Shown here piece by piece: positions 8,239-17,735 of a DNA stretch of 48,466 nt. Under the pieces are notes generated by a model. It saw only the letters and a list, made by a program, of their open reading frames with translations. It had not been told where the DNA came from and did no database searches. The stretch is from assembly GCA_001897995.1 (NCBI GenBank), contig MKRV01000281.1:11784-60249 (forward strand), in the 5' to 3' direction. Numbering within the stretch: position 1 is the first letter of the stretch; every line of letters begins with the position of its first letter. Source of the DNA: Alphaproteobacteria bacterium 65-37 (GTDB lineage Bacteria; Pseudomonadota; Alphaproteobacteria; Reyranellales; Reyranellaceae). The position numbers and the translations under genes are program-made.

Positions 8239-8986
8239 TGAAGGCCGCCTCGTCGGAGGCGAGGAAGAGGGCGGCGTTGGCGACATCCCAGCCGGTGCCC
8301 ATCTTCTTGCGCAGCGGCACCTTGGAATCCCGCTCGGCCTCGACCTCGGCCCGGCTCTTCTTGAATTCGCGGGCGCGCGTGTCGACGGCCATCGGGGTGT
8401 TCATCAGGCCGGGCAGGATGACATTGGCGCGAATGCCATACTGGGCATTCTGGTAGGCGAGCTGCTCGGTGAAGGCGACCATGGCGGCCTTGGTCGCCTT
8501 GTAGGCGACGTAGGGATAGGTAGTGATCACCGCCATCGACGATATGTTGATGATGGCGCCGCTCGCCTGTTTGCGCATGATCGGCAGCACATGCTTGGCC
8601 GCGAAGATGCAGCTCTTGAGGTTGATCGCGGTGCAGCGGTCGAACGCTTCCTCGGTGATGCTGTCGAGTTCGGCATCGCCACCCGAGAGCGAGACGCCGA
8701 CATTGTTGTGCAGGATGTCGATGCGCCCCCAGCGCCGATGCGCGTCGGCCACCATGTTCTTGATGTCGTCTTCCTTCGTGACATCGGCTTTGAAGGCTTC
8801 GGCGACGCCCTGGCTTTGGCGGATCATGTCGACGGTTTCCTGCGCCGAGGCGAGATTGTGGTCGACGCACAGCACCTTGGCGCCTTCGCGCGCAAAGGTG
8901 AGAGCGGTGGCGCGGCCGTTGCCGATGCCTTCTCCCGGGCTCTGGCCGGCGCCGACGACAATGGCGATGCGGTCCTTGAGGCGCAT
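8186..8986 (-). CDS. Short-chain dehydrogenase/reductase with extended glycine loop (SDR-1)
   Basis: A 266-residue NAD(P)-dependent oxidoreductase of the classical SDR fold. The cofactor loop reads GAGQSPGEGIGNGRA, longer than the usual TGxxxGxG. NNVG follows at about 94-97, and the catalytic residues are Ser149/150, Tyr162 and Lys166 (YKATK). The C-terminus ends in the usual ITGATLPVDGG. An acidic residue after the second strand (CVDHN) favours NAD. It is the last gene of the leftward run, one base after the CMD-family gene, and resembles SDR-2 at 9559-10371, so the two are probably paralogs. Its 3' end overlaps that of lysR by 53 bp. Substrate unknown. Confidence 0.88.
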   Translation of the reverse strand: MRLKDRIAIVVGAGQSPGEGIGNGRATALTFAREGAKVLCVDHNLASAQETVDMIRQSQGVAEAFKADVTKEDDIKNMVADAHRRWGRIDILHNNVGVSLSGGDAELDSITEEAFDRCTAINLKSCIFAAKHVLPIMRKQASGAIINISSMAVITTYPYVAYKATKAAMVAFTEQLAYQNAQYGIRANVILPGLMNTPMAVDTRAREFKKSRAEVEAERDSKVPLRKKMGTGWDVANAALFLASDEAAFITGATLPVDGGASVRRG

Positions 8987-8987
8987 G

Positions 8988-9542
8988 TCATTTCACTCCC
9001 GGTATCGGATACTGCTTCAGCACTTCCTTGTAGTGGGGCTCGTTGTCGATCTGCATGGTGGCGAGCACGCGCACGACGGCGCAGTAGAAGGCGATGGTGA
9101 GCACCAGGTCGGTCATGTGCTCGTCCGAGAGCTCCTTCTTGATCTCGGCGAAGGTGGCATCGGACATCGCGAGATCCTTCACCATCTCGCGGGCGCCTCT
9201 CAAGATCGCCTTGGTGAGCGGCTCCAGGCTGCTCGGCCTGCCCTCGGTTTCGGCCATCAGCCCCTGGATGTCCTGGTCGGTGACACCGAACTCCTTGCCG
9301 ATCTTCACGTGGTGCGTGAACTCGTACTCCGACTTCTCCATCCAGCCGACCTGCAGGATGGCGAGTTCGCGCAGGCGCGGATCGAGCTTGCTCTTGAAGC
9401 GGATGAAGCTGCCGATGCCGTTGAAGGCCCGCGCCATGTCCGGCGAGTTCACCAGCAGCTTGTGCAGGTTGGTGTTGCGCTTCAGCATGTCGCGATATTC
9501 GGGCGCGACCTGGTCGGGTTCGAGATAAGGCAGGCGGGCCAT
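8988..9542 (-). CDS. Carboxymuconolactone decarboxylase/AhpD-like protein
   Basis: A 184-residue, all-alpha CMD-family protein. The core is recognisable in RLRELAILQVGWMEKSEYEF followed by THHVKIGKEFGV. In redox-active AhpD members a CxxC precedes the His; here the equivalent stretch is SEYEFTHH, so no peroxidase-type dithiol is present. This favours a decarboxylase, hydrolase or structural role over a peroxidase role. The gene sits between two paralogous SDRs, with one base separating it from SDR-1 and 16 bp from SDR-2. Co-occurrence with lactonase-type genes fits ring or lactone catabolism, but the substrate is not known. Confidence 0.85.
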   Translation of the reverse strand: MARLPYLEPDQVAPEYRDMLKRNTNLHKLLVNSPDMARAFNGIGSFIRFKSKLDPRLRELAILQVGWMEKSEYEFTHHVKIGKEFGVTDQDIQGLMAETEGRPSSLEPLTKAILRGAREMVKDLAMSDATFAEIKKELSDEHMTDLVLTIAFYCAVVRVLATMQIDNEPHYKEVLKQYPIPGVK

Positions 9543-9558
9543 TGGCGTCCCTCGGTCT

Positions 9559-10371
9559 TCAGTGGTCTTGCGAATCGCGTTCCGGTCCCTGCAGAGTCAC
9601 GCCGCCATCGACGGTCAGGACCTGGCCGGTGATGTAGCGGGCATGCGCCGACAGCAGGAAGCGCACGGCGTGGCCGACGTCCCAGCCGGTGCCTTCGGTC
9701 TTCAGCACCGAGGCGCGGGAACGCTGGGCGCGCGCGGCGTCGCTCATGCCGCGGGCATAGACCATCGGCGTGTACATCGGACCGGGGCAGATGCAGTTGA
9801 CGCGGATATGGTCCTTGCCGTGGTCGACCGCCATCGCCCGCGTGAGGCCGATCACGGCGGCCTTGGAGGTGGTGTAGGTGGTGAGGCCGCGCGGCCTGAG
9901 CGCCGAGATCGAGGAGATATTGACGATCGCGCCGCCCTTGGCCGTCTTGATCATGGCCGGAATGGCGTGCTTGGACAGCAGGAACATCGTCTCGACATTG
10001 ACCTGCATCACGCGGCGGTATTCGTCGGGCTTTTCCTCAACGACCGAGCCGCGGCTGCCGATGCCGATATTGTTGTCGAGAAAGTCGAGCCGGCCCCAGC
10101 GATCGACCGCGGCATCGACCAGCCGCTTGCACTCGGCCTCCACCGTCATGTCGCCGGCATGCGCCGCGGCGTGGCCGCCCTCGGCCTTGATCATCTCGAC
10201 GGTGCGCTCCGCGAGCTTGATGTCCCGGTCGGCCACCAGCACGTTAGTCCCGGCGCGGGCCAGCAGAATGGCCGCGGCACGGCCGTTGCCGATGCCGTCA
10301 CCGGCGGCGCCGCCGCCAGCAATGATGGCGACCTTGCCGGCCAGGCCGGCATCGTCCTCGGGACCTTTCAT
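9559..10371 (-). CDS. Short-chain dehydrogenase/reductase with extended glycine loop (SDR-2)
   Basis: A 270-residue classical SDR. The cofactor loop GGGAAGDGIGNGRA matches that of SDR-1 in its GIGNGRA end. NNIG follows at about 100-103, catalytic Ser153/154 lies in NISSISA, and Tyr166/Lys170 lie in YTTSK. The C-terminus reads ITGQVLTVDGG. ADRD after the second strand suggests NAD preference. I used the ATG at 10371 (MKGPEDDAGLAGKVAII); the frame upstream overlaps the SMP-30 gene and is not conserved-looking. It lies 10 bp after the SMP-30 stop, within the leftward catabolic run. Substrate not determined. Confidence 0.88.
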   Translation of the reverse strand: MKGPEDDAGLAGKVAIIAGGGAAGDGIGNGRAAAILLARAGTNVLVADRDIKLAERTVEMIKAEGGHAAAHAGDMTVEAECKRLVDAAVDRWGRLDFLDNNIGIGSRGSVVEEKPDEYRRVMQVNVETMFLLSKHAIPAMIKTAKGGAIVNISSISALRPRGLTTYTTSKAAVIGLTRAMAVDHGKDHIRVNCICPGPMYTPMVYARGMSDAARAQRSRASVLKTEGTGWDVGHAVRFLLSAHARYITGQVLTVDGGVTLQGPERDSQDH

Positions 10372-10381
10372 GATTCTCCCT

Positions 10382-11221
10382 TCACGGCAAACCCGCACCG
10401 GGCACATCGACCCGCAGGGTCTCGATGCGGCCGTCGCGCTTGTCGGCGATGGCGGGGCCACTCCCGCTGTTGGTGACGACGAACAGCGTGCGCCGATCCT
10501 GGCCGCCCAGCATGCAGGCATAGGCGGCACGCGCCCCGAGATCGAGATCGTGTGTGACCTTGCCGCCTTCCAGCACCCGGATCATGTGGTGAGTGAAGGC
10601 GCCGGTGACCCAGATGCCGCCCTCGGCATCAAGGCAGATGCCATCGGGATTGCAGGTGGGCGTTTCTGCCCAGACGCGGCGGTTCGAGAGTGTGCCGTCG
10701 GCGGCGATATCGAAGGCGGTGAGCCGCTTGGCGAAGGTTTCACCGATGATCATCGTTTTGCCGTCCGGCGTGATGACCGTGCCGTTGGGAAACATCAGAT
10801 CATCGGCCGCCTTGTGCACTGAGCGATCGGGATCGACGCGCACCAGGGCGGCAGGCCGTAATTCCTCGCCGGCATGGCGGTCGAAGCCGAAGTTGCCGAC
10901 ATAGGCGCGGCCCTTGCCGTCCACCACCATATCGTTGCAATGGCCGGTGGCCAGCGGCTTGAGTTCGGCCTCGACGGTGAGCTTGCCGTCGGCGAAGCTG
11001 AGCAGCCGGCGGTCGGTCATGCTGACGATCAGCATCGTGCCGTCCGGCCGCCAGCCGAGGCCGGAGGGTTGGCCCGGCACTTCGACGATGGTCTCGGCCT
11101 TGCCGGCCTCGTCGACCGTCCGCACCTGGTGGACGTAGAAGTCCGAGAACCACAGCTTGCCGTCGCGCCAGCGCGGCCCTTCGCCGAAGCTCAACCCGGT
11201 CAGCAGCGGTTCGAGCTTCAT
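10382..11221 (-). CDS. SMP-30/gluconolactonase-family protein (probable lactonase)
   Basis: A 279-residue six-bladed beta-propeller of the SMP-30/gluconolactonase/LRE family, metal-dependent hydrolases that mostly open lactones. Metal-site regions are visible: Glu14 in SFGEGPRW, an Asn in GHCNDMVVDGKGRAYVGNFG and another in FPNGTVITPDGKTMIIGET. The NPDGICLDAEGGIWV blade follows. There is no signal peptide, so it should be cytoplasmic. Its ATG overlaps the MBL stop by 4 bp (ATGA), indicating translational coupling. With an MBL hydrolase, two SDRs and a CMD-like protein in the same run, hydrolysis of a lactone intermediate is the natural inference. Confidence 0.9.
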   Translation of the reverse strand: MKLEPLLTGLSFGEGPRWRDGKLWFSDFYVHQVRTVDEAGKAETIVEVPGQPSGLGWRPDGTMLIVSMTDRRLLSFADGKLTVEAELKPLATGHCNDMVVDGKGRAYVGNFGFDRHAGEELRPAALVRVDPDRSVHKAADDLMFPNGTVITPDGKTMIIGETFAKRLTAFDIAADGTLSNRRVWAETPTCNPDGICLDAEGGIWVTGAFTHHMIRVLEGGKVTHDLDLGARAAYACMLGGQDRRTLFVVTNSGSGPAIADKRDGRIETLRVDVPGAGLP

Positions 11222-12102
11222 CGTTGCTCATCCCATTCGAAGCGGAAGGAACTGCCCTCGGGCTTGACGTAGCCGGCGTTGGCACCGGGGAAATGCGCCG
11301 GGCAGAGCAGGGCATTGCTTTCGACGCAGTCTTCCAGGAGCTGGCGGCGCGAACGTGCCGACATCTCCTGGTCCCAGCAGAACTGGCTCGACCAGTCGGG
11401 GTGATAGACCTGGATCGGATGATGCATGATGTCGCCGGAGAAGGTCGCGGTGCGGCCTGCATCCTTCAGGTTGATGGCGATCGAGCCCGGCGTGTGGCCG
11501 GGATAGTCCTTGATGGTGAGCAGCGGGTCGGGCTGATGGTCGCTCTCGATCATTACCGCCTTGCCGGCTTCGACGATCGGCAGCACCGAATCGTCGAACG
11601 AGCCGTCATTGACCTTGCCTTCGCCCTGGGCGGACCGTTCCGTTTCCCAGTGCGCGTATTCGCGCTTGGCGAAGAGGTACTTCGCGTTGGGGAAGGTCGG
11701 CACCCAGCGGCCGTTCTCGAGTTTGGTGTTCCAGCCCACGTGATCGACATGCAGATGGGTGCACATCACGAAGTCGACCGACTCCGGCGGACAGCCGCAG
11801 GCCCGCAGTCGATTGAGGAAGGGCGTGTCGAGCTTGTTCCAACCTGGATTGTGCCGCGCCTTGTCGTTGCCGAGGCAGGTGTCGATCAGGATGGTGTGCC
11901 GGCCGGTCTTCAATATCCAGGTATGGACCGATCCGACAAGGCGGTCGGAGCCTGCCTCGACATGAACGGGCACCATCCAGTGCTTCTGTGCGTCGAAGGC
12001 CTGCTGATCGAACTTGGGGAACATGCGGTTGGGCCGGAATCCGGCCGCGCACAGCTCCTCGACCTTCTCGATGGTGGCTCCGCCGATCCTGCGAACGGTC
12101 AT
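11218..12102 (-). CDS. MBL-fold metallohydrolase, lactonase-like
   Basis: A 294-residue metallo-beta-lactamase-fold hydrolase. The dinuclear zinc motif is complete: H116-x-H118-x-D120-H121 in THLHVDHVGW, H203 in GHTPGSI, Asp224 in FSGDIMHHP and a late His in CPAHFPG. The layout resembles quorum-quenching lactonase and methyl parathion hydrolase relatives. The start ATG at 12102 has GGGAAG upstream; the longer open frame to the right overlaps the alcohol dehydrogenase. The stop is coupled to the SMP-30 start by ATGA. No signal peptide, so cytoplasmic. Lactone or ester hydrolysis is likely; the substrate is unknown. Confidence 0.9.
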   Translation of the reverse strand: MTVRRIGGATIEKVEELCAAGFRPNRMFPKFDQQAFDAQKHWMVPVHVEAGSDRLVGSVHTWILKTGRHTILIDTCLGNDKARHNPGWNKLDTPFLNRLRACGCPPESVDFVMCTHLHVDHVGWNTKLENGRWVPTFPNAKYLFAKREYAHWETERSAQGEGKVNDGSFDDSVLPIVEAGKAVMIESDHQPDPLLTIKDYPGHTPGSIAINLKDAGRTATFSGDIMHHPIQVYHPDWSSQFCWDQEMSARSRRQLLEDCVESNALLCPAHFPGANAGYVKPEGSSFRFEWDEQR

Positions 12103-12119
12103 GGCGTGGCTTCCCTTTA

Positions 12120-13232
<1,113 letters not shown>

Positions 13233-13283
13233 GCTCTACTCCCCGTGCTGCGGCGCGAGCCTAGAGCAGGGGGTGGTGGCAGT

Positions 13284-14264
13284 CTATGCCGCGACGCTTT
13301 CGACGAGCGCTTGCGTCATTTTTGACTTCGCCTCGCGATACTGGGCGACCAGCCGGCGGCAGAGCTCGGCGGCCGCAGGCACGTCCTCGATGTTTCCCAC
13401 GCCGTGCCCTGCCGTGTAGATGTCCTTCCAGTGTTTCTTGTTCTCCTGCGCCGCCACGATCTTGCCGGGCAGAGTCGTGCGCAGCACGTCGAGGTCGATG
13501 CCGGCGGCGAGCAGGCTGGGCGTCAGCCAGTTGGCTGGCGCACCATCGATCGACGCGGTGAGGAAGACGTCGGTGGCACGGGTCTCGAGGATCATGTTCT
13601 TGTGCGCCTGGGCCGCCATGGCTTCCTGGGTGGCGATGAAGCGCGTGCCGATATAGGCGAGGTCGGCGCCCATCGCCTCGGCCGCCAGCACGTCGCGTCC
13701 GGTGGTCTGGCCGCCGGCCAGCACGATTGCGAAATGGTCGCCGAGCTGGCGTATCTCGTTCATGAGCGCGAAGGGATTGATCGTGCCGGTATGGCCGCCG
13801 GCACCACCGGCGACGGCGATGACGCCATCGACGCCCGCTTCCAGCGCCTTCTCGGCGTGGCGCCGGTTGGCGATGTCGTGCAGGGCGACGGCACCCCAGC
13901 CGTGGATGCGCCGGATCGCGTCGCCCGGCGCGCCCTTGGAGGTCAGCACCACGGGCACACGATACTGCTCGACCAGCTCGAGATCGCCGGGATAGCGCGG
14001 GTTGGAGGCGTGGACGACGAGGTTCACCGCCCAGGGCGCCGGCTTTCGCCCGGCATCCTCGAGCCGCTTGATGCCCGCAACCATCTCGTCGAGCCACTGA
14101 CGGAACTCTTCGCGGCTGCGTGTCCCGTGTGCGGGAAAGCTGCCCATAACGCCTTCGCTGCAGCAGGCCAGCGCAAGCGCCGGATTGGAGACCAGGAACA
14201 TCGGCGCGGCGATGGCGGGAATCGCCAGGCCTTTCGTCAGTCTCAGCACATCGGCGCGCGGCAT
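13284..14264 (-). CDS. Nitronate monooxygenase (2-nitropropane dioxygenase) family protein
   Basis: A 326-residue FMN-dependent TIM-barrel oxidoreductase. Family features are the N-terminal IPAIAAPMFLVSNPALALACC, the phosphate-binding GGAGGHTG at about residues 154-161, and AGGQTTGRDVLAAEAMGADL followed by AYIGTRFIAT. The start ATG at 14264 gives the expected N-terminus; the frame extends further upstream without resemblance. It is the first gene of the leftward run (51 bp before the alcohol dehydrogenase) and is divergent from a luciferase-like monooxygenase. Nitronate oxidation is the family activity, but many members act on other substrates or as enoyl reductases. Confidence 0.88.
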   Translation of the reverse strand: MPRADVLRLTKGLAIPAIAAPMFLVSNPALALACCSEGVMGSFPAHGTRSREEFRQWLDEMVAGIKRLEDAGRKPAPWAVNLVVHASNPRYPGDLELVEQYRVPVVLTSKGAPGDAIRRIHGWGAVALHDIANRRHAEKALEAGVDGVIAVAGGAGGHTGTINPFALMNEIRQLGDHFAIVLAGGQTTGRDVLAAEAMGADLAYIGTRFIATQEAMAAQAHKNMILETRATDVFLTASIDGAPANWLTPSLLAAGIDLDVLRTTLPGKIVAAQENKKHWKDIYTAGHGVGNIEDVPAAAELCRRLVAQYREAKSKMTQALVESVAA

Positions 14265-14341
14265 GATCGATCTCGTGCGGTTGCATCTTCCGCCGTGCGG
14301 CAATCGCAGCAGCGGTCGATTCGTTCGTCTCTGCACATCGT

Positions 14342-14356
14342 GGCCTGTGCTAGGGT
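14342..14356 (+). promoter_or_regulatory. Candidate extended -10 promoter of the luciferase-like gene
   Basis: GGCCTGTGCTAG at 14342-14353 continues to TGCTAGGGT, matching an extended -10 pattern (TGn-TAnnnT) about 20 bp before the ATG. The same 12-mer recurs at 21910-21921 upstream of hyuB, and TGCTAGGCT occurs upstream of the MBL gene at 16462-16470 on the minus strand. No good -35 box is evident. Confidence 0.35.
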
Positions 14357-14376
14357 CGCGGTCCACGGAGGAGTTC

Positions 14377-15591
14377 ATGGCACAGACCGGCAATCACAAG
14401 GGGCTCACATTCGGCATCTTCCTGGCGCCGTTCCATCGCGTGGGCGAGAACCCCACGCTTGCGATGGCACGCGACATGGAACTGGTCGAATGGATCGACG
14501 AGCTGGGCTACGACGAGGCCTGGATCGGCGAGCACCATTCCGCCGGCTGGGAGACGATCGCCTCGCCGGAAGTGTTCATCGGCGCCGCCATCGAGCGCAC
14601 CCGCTACATTCGTCTGGGCTCGGGCGTGACGAGCCTGCCCTATCACCATCCGCTGATGGTGGCGAACCGCTTCGTGCAGCTCGATCACATGTCGCGCGGC
14701 CGCACCATGCTGGGCTGCGGCCCCGGCGCGCTGCCGTCGGATGCCTACATGATGGGCATCGAACCCTCGACCCAGCGGCCGCGCATGGAGGAGGCGCTGG
14801 CCGCCATCATGGCGCTGCTGAAGTGCGAGGAGCCGGTCACCATGAAGACCGACTGGTTCGAGCTCAAGGAAGCGCGGCTGCATCTCGCACCCTACAGCTA
14901 CCCGCATTTCCCCATCGCCTGCGCCAGCACGATCACGCCGTCGGGCATGATCGCTGCCGGCAAGCACGGGCTCGGCGTGCTCTCGATCGGTGCCGGCATT
15001 CCCGGCGGACCGGAGATGCTCGGCAAGCAGTGGGGTATCTACGAGGAGACGGCGGCCAAGCACGGCAAGACCGCCGATCGCGCCAAGTGGCGTGTCGTGG
15101 TGAATGCCCATGTTGCCGAGGACGACGAGCAGGCGTTGCGCGAAGTTCATGCCGGGGAGCGTCGCGAGACCGTCACCTACTTCGAGGACACGCTCGGCCG
15201 GCCGCCGGGTCGCGCCGACGATCCGCTGCGCGACGGCGTGAAGATGGGCACGACCCTGGTCGGCAGCCCCGACACGGTTGCCAAGGGCATCGAACGGCTC
15301 CTCGGCTTCTCCAACGGTGGGTTCGGCGGCGTGCTGTTCCGTGCCCATGAGTGGGCGACGCGCGAGCAGACGATGCGCTCCTACGAGCTCTTCGCCCGCT
15401 ACGTGATGCCGCGCTTCCAGGGCTCGCTCGACACGATCGTCAATTCGAACCAGTGGGCCAAGGACAACCGCAAGGGCATCTTCGGGCCCAACGTGGCCGC
15501 CGTGAAGAAAGCCTTTACCGATGCCGGCCGCGAGGCACCGGAAGAGTTCCGCGCCCGCACGCCCGGCGCGCGCGACGTCGCCAACGACTGA
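14377..15591 (+). CDS. LLM-class flavin-dependent monooxygenase
   Basis: A 404-residue luciferase-like monooxygenase that would use reduced flavin and oxygen. Visible family segments are GYDEAWIGEHHSAGWETIAS, IRLGSGVTSLPYHHPLMVA with RFVQLDHMSRGR, and GCGPGALPSDAYMMG. The ATG at 14377 is preceded by GGAGGAG at the correct spacing. The C-terminal tail after about residue 340 is longer than in minimal luciferases. It is divergent from the nitronate monooxygenase-led operon across a 112-bp gap and convergent with the UPF0173 MBL gene (19 bp). A role in the same catabolism is inferred from position; no flavin reductase gene is nearby. Confidence 0.9.
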   Translation: MAQTGNHKGLTFGIFLAPFHRVGENPTLAMARDMELVEWIDELGYDEAWIGEHHSAGWETIASPEVFIGAAIERTRYIRLGSGVTSLPYHHPLMVANRFVQLDHMSRGRTMLGCGPGALPSDAYMMGIEPSTQRPRMEEALAAIMALLKCEEPVTMKTDWFELKEARLHLAPYSYPHFPIACASTITPSGMIAAGKHGLGVLSIGAGIPGGPEMLGKQWGIYEETAAKHGKTADRAKWRVVVNAHVAEDDEQALREVHAGERRETVTYFEDTLGRPPGRADDPLRDGVKMGTTLVGSPDTVAKGIERLLGFSNGGFGGVLFRAHEWATREQTMRSYELFARYVMPRFQGSLDTIVNSNQWAKDNRKGIFGPNVAAVKKAFTDAGREAPEEFRARTPGARDVAND

Positions 15592-15610
15592 TCGTCGTCC
15601 CTGACGAAGG

Positions 15611-16423
15611 CTAGAACGTCTTCTTGTCGCCGGGGTTCATGTCGAGAACCTCGGTGGCTGTCTGGCCCAGGGCGGCCTTGTACTCGGCCGGCGTTCCGCG
15701 CAGGAACGGGTTGGTGCCGTAGTGCATGGGCAAGGCCATCTTGGGCTTGATCCACTCGCGTGTGGCGTAGGCGGCGTCCTTTGGGCTCAGCACGAAGTGG
15801 CCGCCGATCGGGATCAGCAGCAGGTCGGGCTTGTAATATTCGCCGATGAATTTCATGTCGCCGAACAGGCCCGTGTCGCCCATGTGATAGATCTTGAGGC
15901 CGCTCTCGAGCTCGATGATCAGCCCGACCGGCTCACCGGCGGCGTAGCTCACGTCCTTTCCCGTGACGGGGTCCTTCAGGATCATTTCCGATGAGTGTTC
16001 GGCGTGGACCTGGGTGATCTTCACGCCGGGGAAGGGCTCGATGGTGCCGGACTTGTTCATGCGCGGCGCCAGATTGGCGGGCAGCACACCCAGCGTAGCG
16101 AGCGTCTGGTTCATCCCGGCCGGTCCCCACACCGGGACATTGTTCTTCTTGGCGAGTTCCACGGCATCGCCGAGATGATCGCCGTGGCCGTGCGTCACCA
16201 GGATCAGATCGACCTTGCCGAGGGCGTCGAGATTCTTGAGCTCCTGCGGTGTCTTCGGATTACCCAGGATCCAGGGGTCGATCATGATCACCTTGCCGCC
16301 GGCGGTCGTGAGCTTGAAGGCGGCTTGCCCGAACCATTGCAGTTCCGGCTTTCCCTGCGCCTGGGCGGTTCCGATGAGCGACAGGCTTGCAGCGACGATG
16401 AAGGTGAGAAGACGGGCCAGCAT
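15611..16423 (-). CDS. Exported MBL-fold metal-dependent hydrolase (UPF0173 type)
   Basis: A 270-residue metallo-beta-lactamase-fold protein with a signal peptide (MLARLLTFIVAASLSLIGTAQA), so it should be periplasmic. The metal motif H78-x-H80-x-D82-H83 is in THGHGDHLGDA. Further ligands are in HAEHSSEM, YHMGDTGLFGD and PMHYGTNP, as in the UPF0173 group. Members of this group are usually cytoplasmic, so the leader is a variation. It is divergent from the thiolase-like gene and convergent with the luciferase-like gene. Substrate unknown. Confidence 0.88.
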   Translation of the reverse strand: MLARLLTFIVAASLSLIGTAQAQGKPELQWFGQAAFKLTTAGGKVIMIDPWILGNPKTPQELKNLDALGKVDLILVTHGHGDHLGDAVELAKKNNVPVWGPAGMNQTLATLGVLPANLAPRMNKSGTIEPFPGVKITQVHAEHSSEMILKDPVTGKDVSYAAGEPVGLIIELESGLKIYHMGDTGLFGDMKFIGEYYKPDLLLIPIGGHFVLSPKDAAYATREWIKPKMALPMHYGTNPFLRGTPAEYKAALGQTATEVLDMNPGDKKTF

Positions 16424-16461
16424 GCGTGCTCCTTGGCGCTGTCCTGGCGCTGTTCTGCAAA

Positions 16462-16470
16462 AGCCTAGCA
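16462..16470 (-). promoter_or_regulatory. Candidate extended -10 promoter of the UPF0173 MBL gene
   Basis: On the minus strand TGCTAGGCT lies about 40 bp upstream of the ATG at 16423 and matches TGn-TAnnnT. It resembles the motif upstream of the luciferase-like gene (TGCTAGGGT). No clear -35 box. Confidence 0.3.
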
Positions 16471-16558
16471 TGGTTCTTCAGGGCGAAAGTGGTCGCTTTT
16501 CCGTGAGCGGCTCCTCGGCCACGATGCAGTGCAGCAAAAAAGAGGAGAAGCCCCGCCG

Positions 16559-17731
16559 ATGAGCATCAAGGGCAAAGCGTATATTGCCGGTATCTATGAG
16601 CATCCAACGCGACTGGCCAAGGACCTGTCCCTGGCACAGATCCACGCCGAAGTGGCCAAGGGTGCGCTGGAGGATGCCGGTCTCACCAAGGACGATGTCG
16701 ACGGCTACTTCTGCGCCGGCGATGCGCCCGGCCTCGGCCCGATGTCGATGGTCGAGTATATGGGCCTCAAGGTCCGGCACGTCGATTCGACCGACACCGG
16801 CGGATCTTCCTATGTGCTGCATGTCGGCCACGCCGCCGAAGCGATTGCCGCCGGCAAGTGCAAGGTGGCGCTGATCACCCTGGCCGGCCGGCCGCGCGCC
16901 GAGGGCATGGCAACCGGCACAGTGCCGCGCAGCCGCGGCGGCACGCCGACTCCCGACGAGCCCTTCGAGTTCCCTTACGGGCCGACAGTCGTGAACATGT
17001 ACGCCATGTGCGCCATGCGCCACATGTACGAGTTCGGCACGACCTCCGAGCAGCTCGCCTGGATCAAGGTCGCCGCGTCGCACCATGCGCAGTACAACCC
17101 GCATGCGCTGCTGAAGGACGTCGTCACGGTCGAGGATGTCGTGAACTCGCCGATGATCTCCGACCCGTTGCATCGGCTCGACTGCTGCGTCATCACCGAC
17201 GGCGGCGGCGCCATCGTGGTCGTGGCGCCGGAGATCGCCGCCAAGCTCAAGCGCCCCAAGATCAAGCTGCTGGGTGCCTCGGAGTTCATCAAGACGCAGA
17301 TGGGCGGCAAGGTCGACCTCACCTACTCGGGTGCCCGTTTCACGGGCGCGGCGGCCTTCGCCGAAGCGGGCGTCAAACCGTCCGACATCAAGTACGCCTC
17401 GATCTACGACAGCTTCACCATCACGGTGCTGATGCAGCTCGAGGATCTCGGCTTCTGCGAGAAGGGCAAAGGCGGCGCGTTCGTGGCCGACGGCAACCTG
17501 ATTTCAGGCACCGGCAAGCTGCCGTTCAACACCGACGGCGGCGGGCTCTGCAGCAACCATCCGGCCAACCGCGGCGGTCTCACCAAGGTGCTCGAGGCGG
17601 TGCGGCAGCTGCGCGGCGAAGCGCACCCCAAGGTGCAGGTGAAGAACTGCGACCTCGCCATCGCGCATGGCACCGGCGGCTCGCTCGGCCTGCGCCACGG
17701 CAGCGCCACCGTCATTCTGGAAAGGGAGTAA
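16559..17731 (+). CDS. Thiolase-like protein lacking the nucleophilic cysteine (possible acyl-CoA retro-aldolase)
   Basis: A 390-residue thiolase-superfamily protein of the SCP-x/lipid-transfer type. The segment that normally carries the acyl-accepting Cys (CxSG) reads TGGSSYVLHVG at about 80-90, with serines at 83-84. The usual late Cys position reads HGTGG at about 370. His334 in NHPANRGG is kept, and Tyr283 is in SIYDSF. These changes argue against Claisen-type thiolase chemistry. In Ltp2-type steroid retro-aldolases, thiolase-like proteins without this Cys work with a DUF35 partner, and a DUF35 gene follows here after 4 bp. An aldol-cleavage role is therefore inferred. AGAGGAG precedes the ATG. 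Confidence 0.88.
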   Translation: MSIKGKAYIAGIYEHPTRLAKDLSLAQIHAEVAKGALEDAGLTKDDVDGYFCAGDAPGLGPMSMVEYMGLKVRHVDSTDTGGSSYVLHVGHAAEAIAAGKCKVALITLAGRPRAEGMATGTVPRSRGGTPTPDEPFEFPYGPTVVNMYAMCAMRHMYEFGTTSEQLAWIKVAASHHAQYNPHALLKDVVTVEDVVNSPMISDPLHRLDCCVITDGGGAIVVVAPEIAAKLKRPKIKLLGASEFIKTQMGGKVDLTYSGARFTGAAAFAEAGVKPSDIKYASIYDSFTITVLMQLEDLGFCEKGKGGAFVADGNLISGTGKLPFNTDGGGLCSNHPANRGGLTKVLEAVRQLRGEAHPKVQVKNCDLAIAHGTGGSLGLRHGSATVILERE

Positions 17732-17735
17732 GACC

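Noticed and set aside
13261..13268. CTAGAGCA as a third copy of the palindromic repeat
   Set aside because: No matching TGCTCTAG arm lies nearby, so it is a chance octamer or a remnant.
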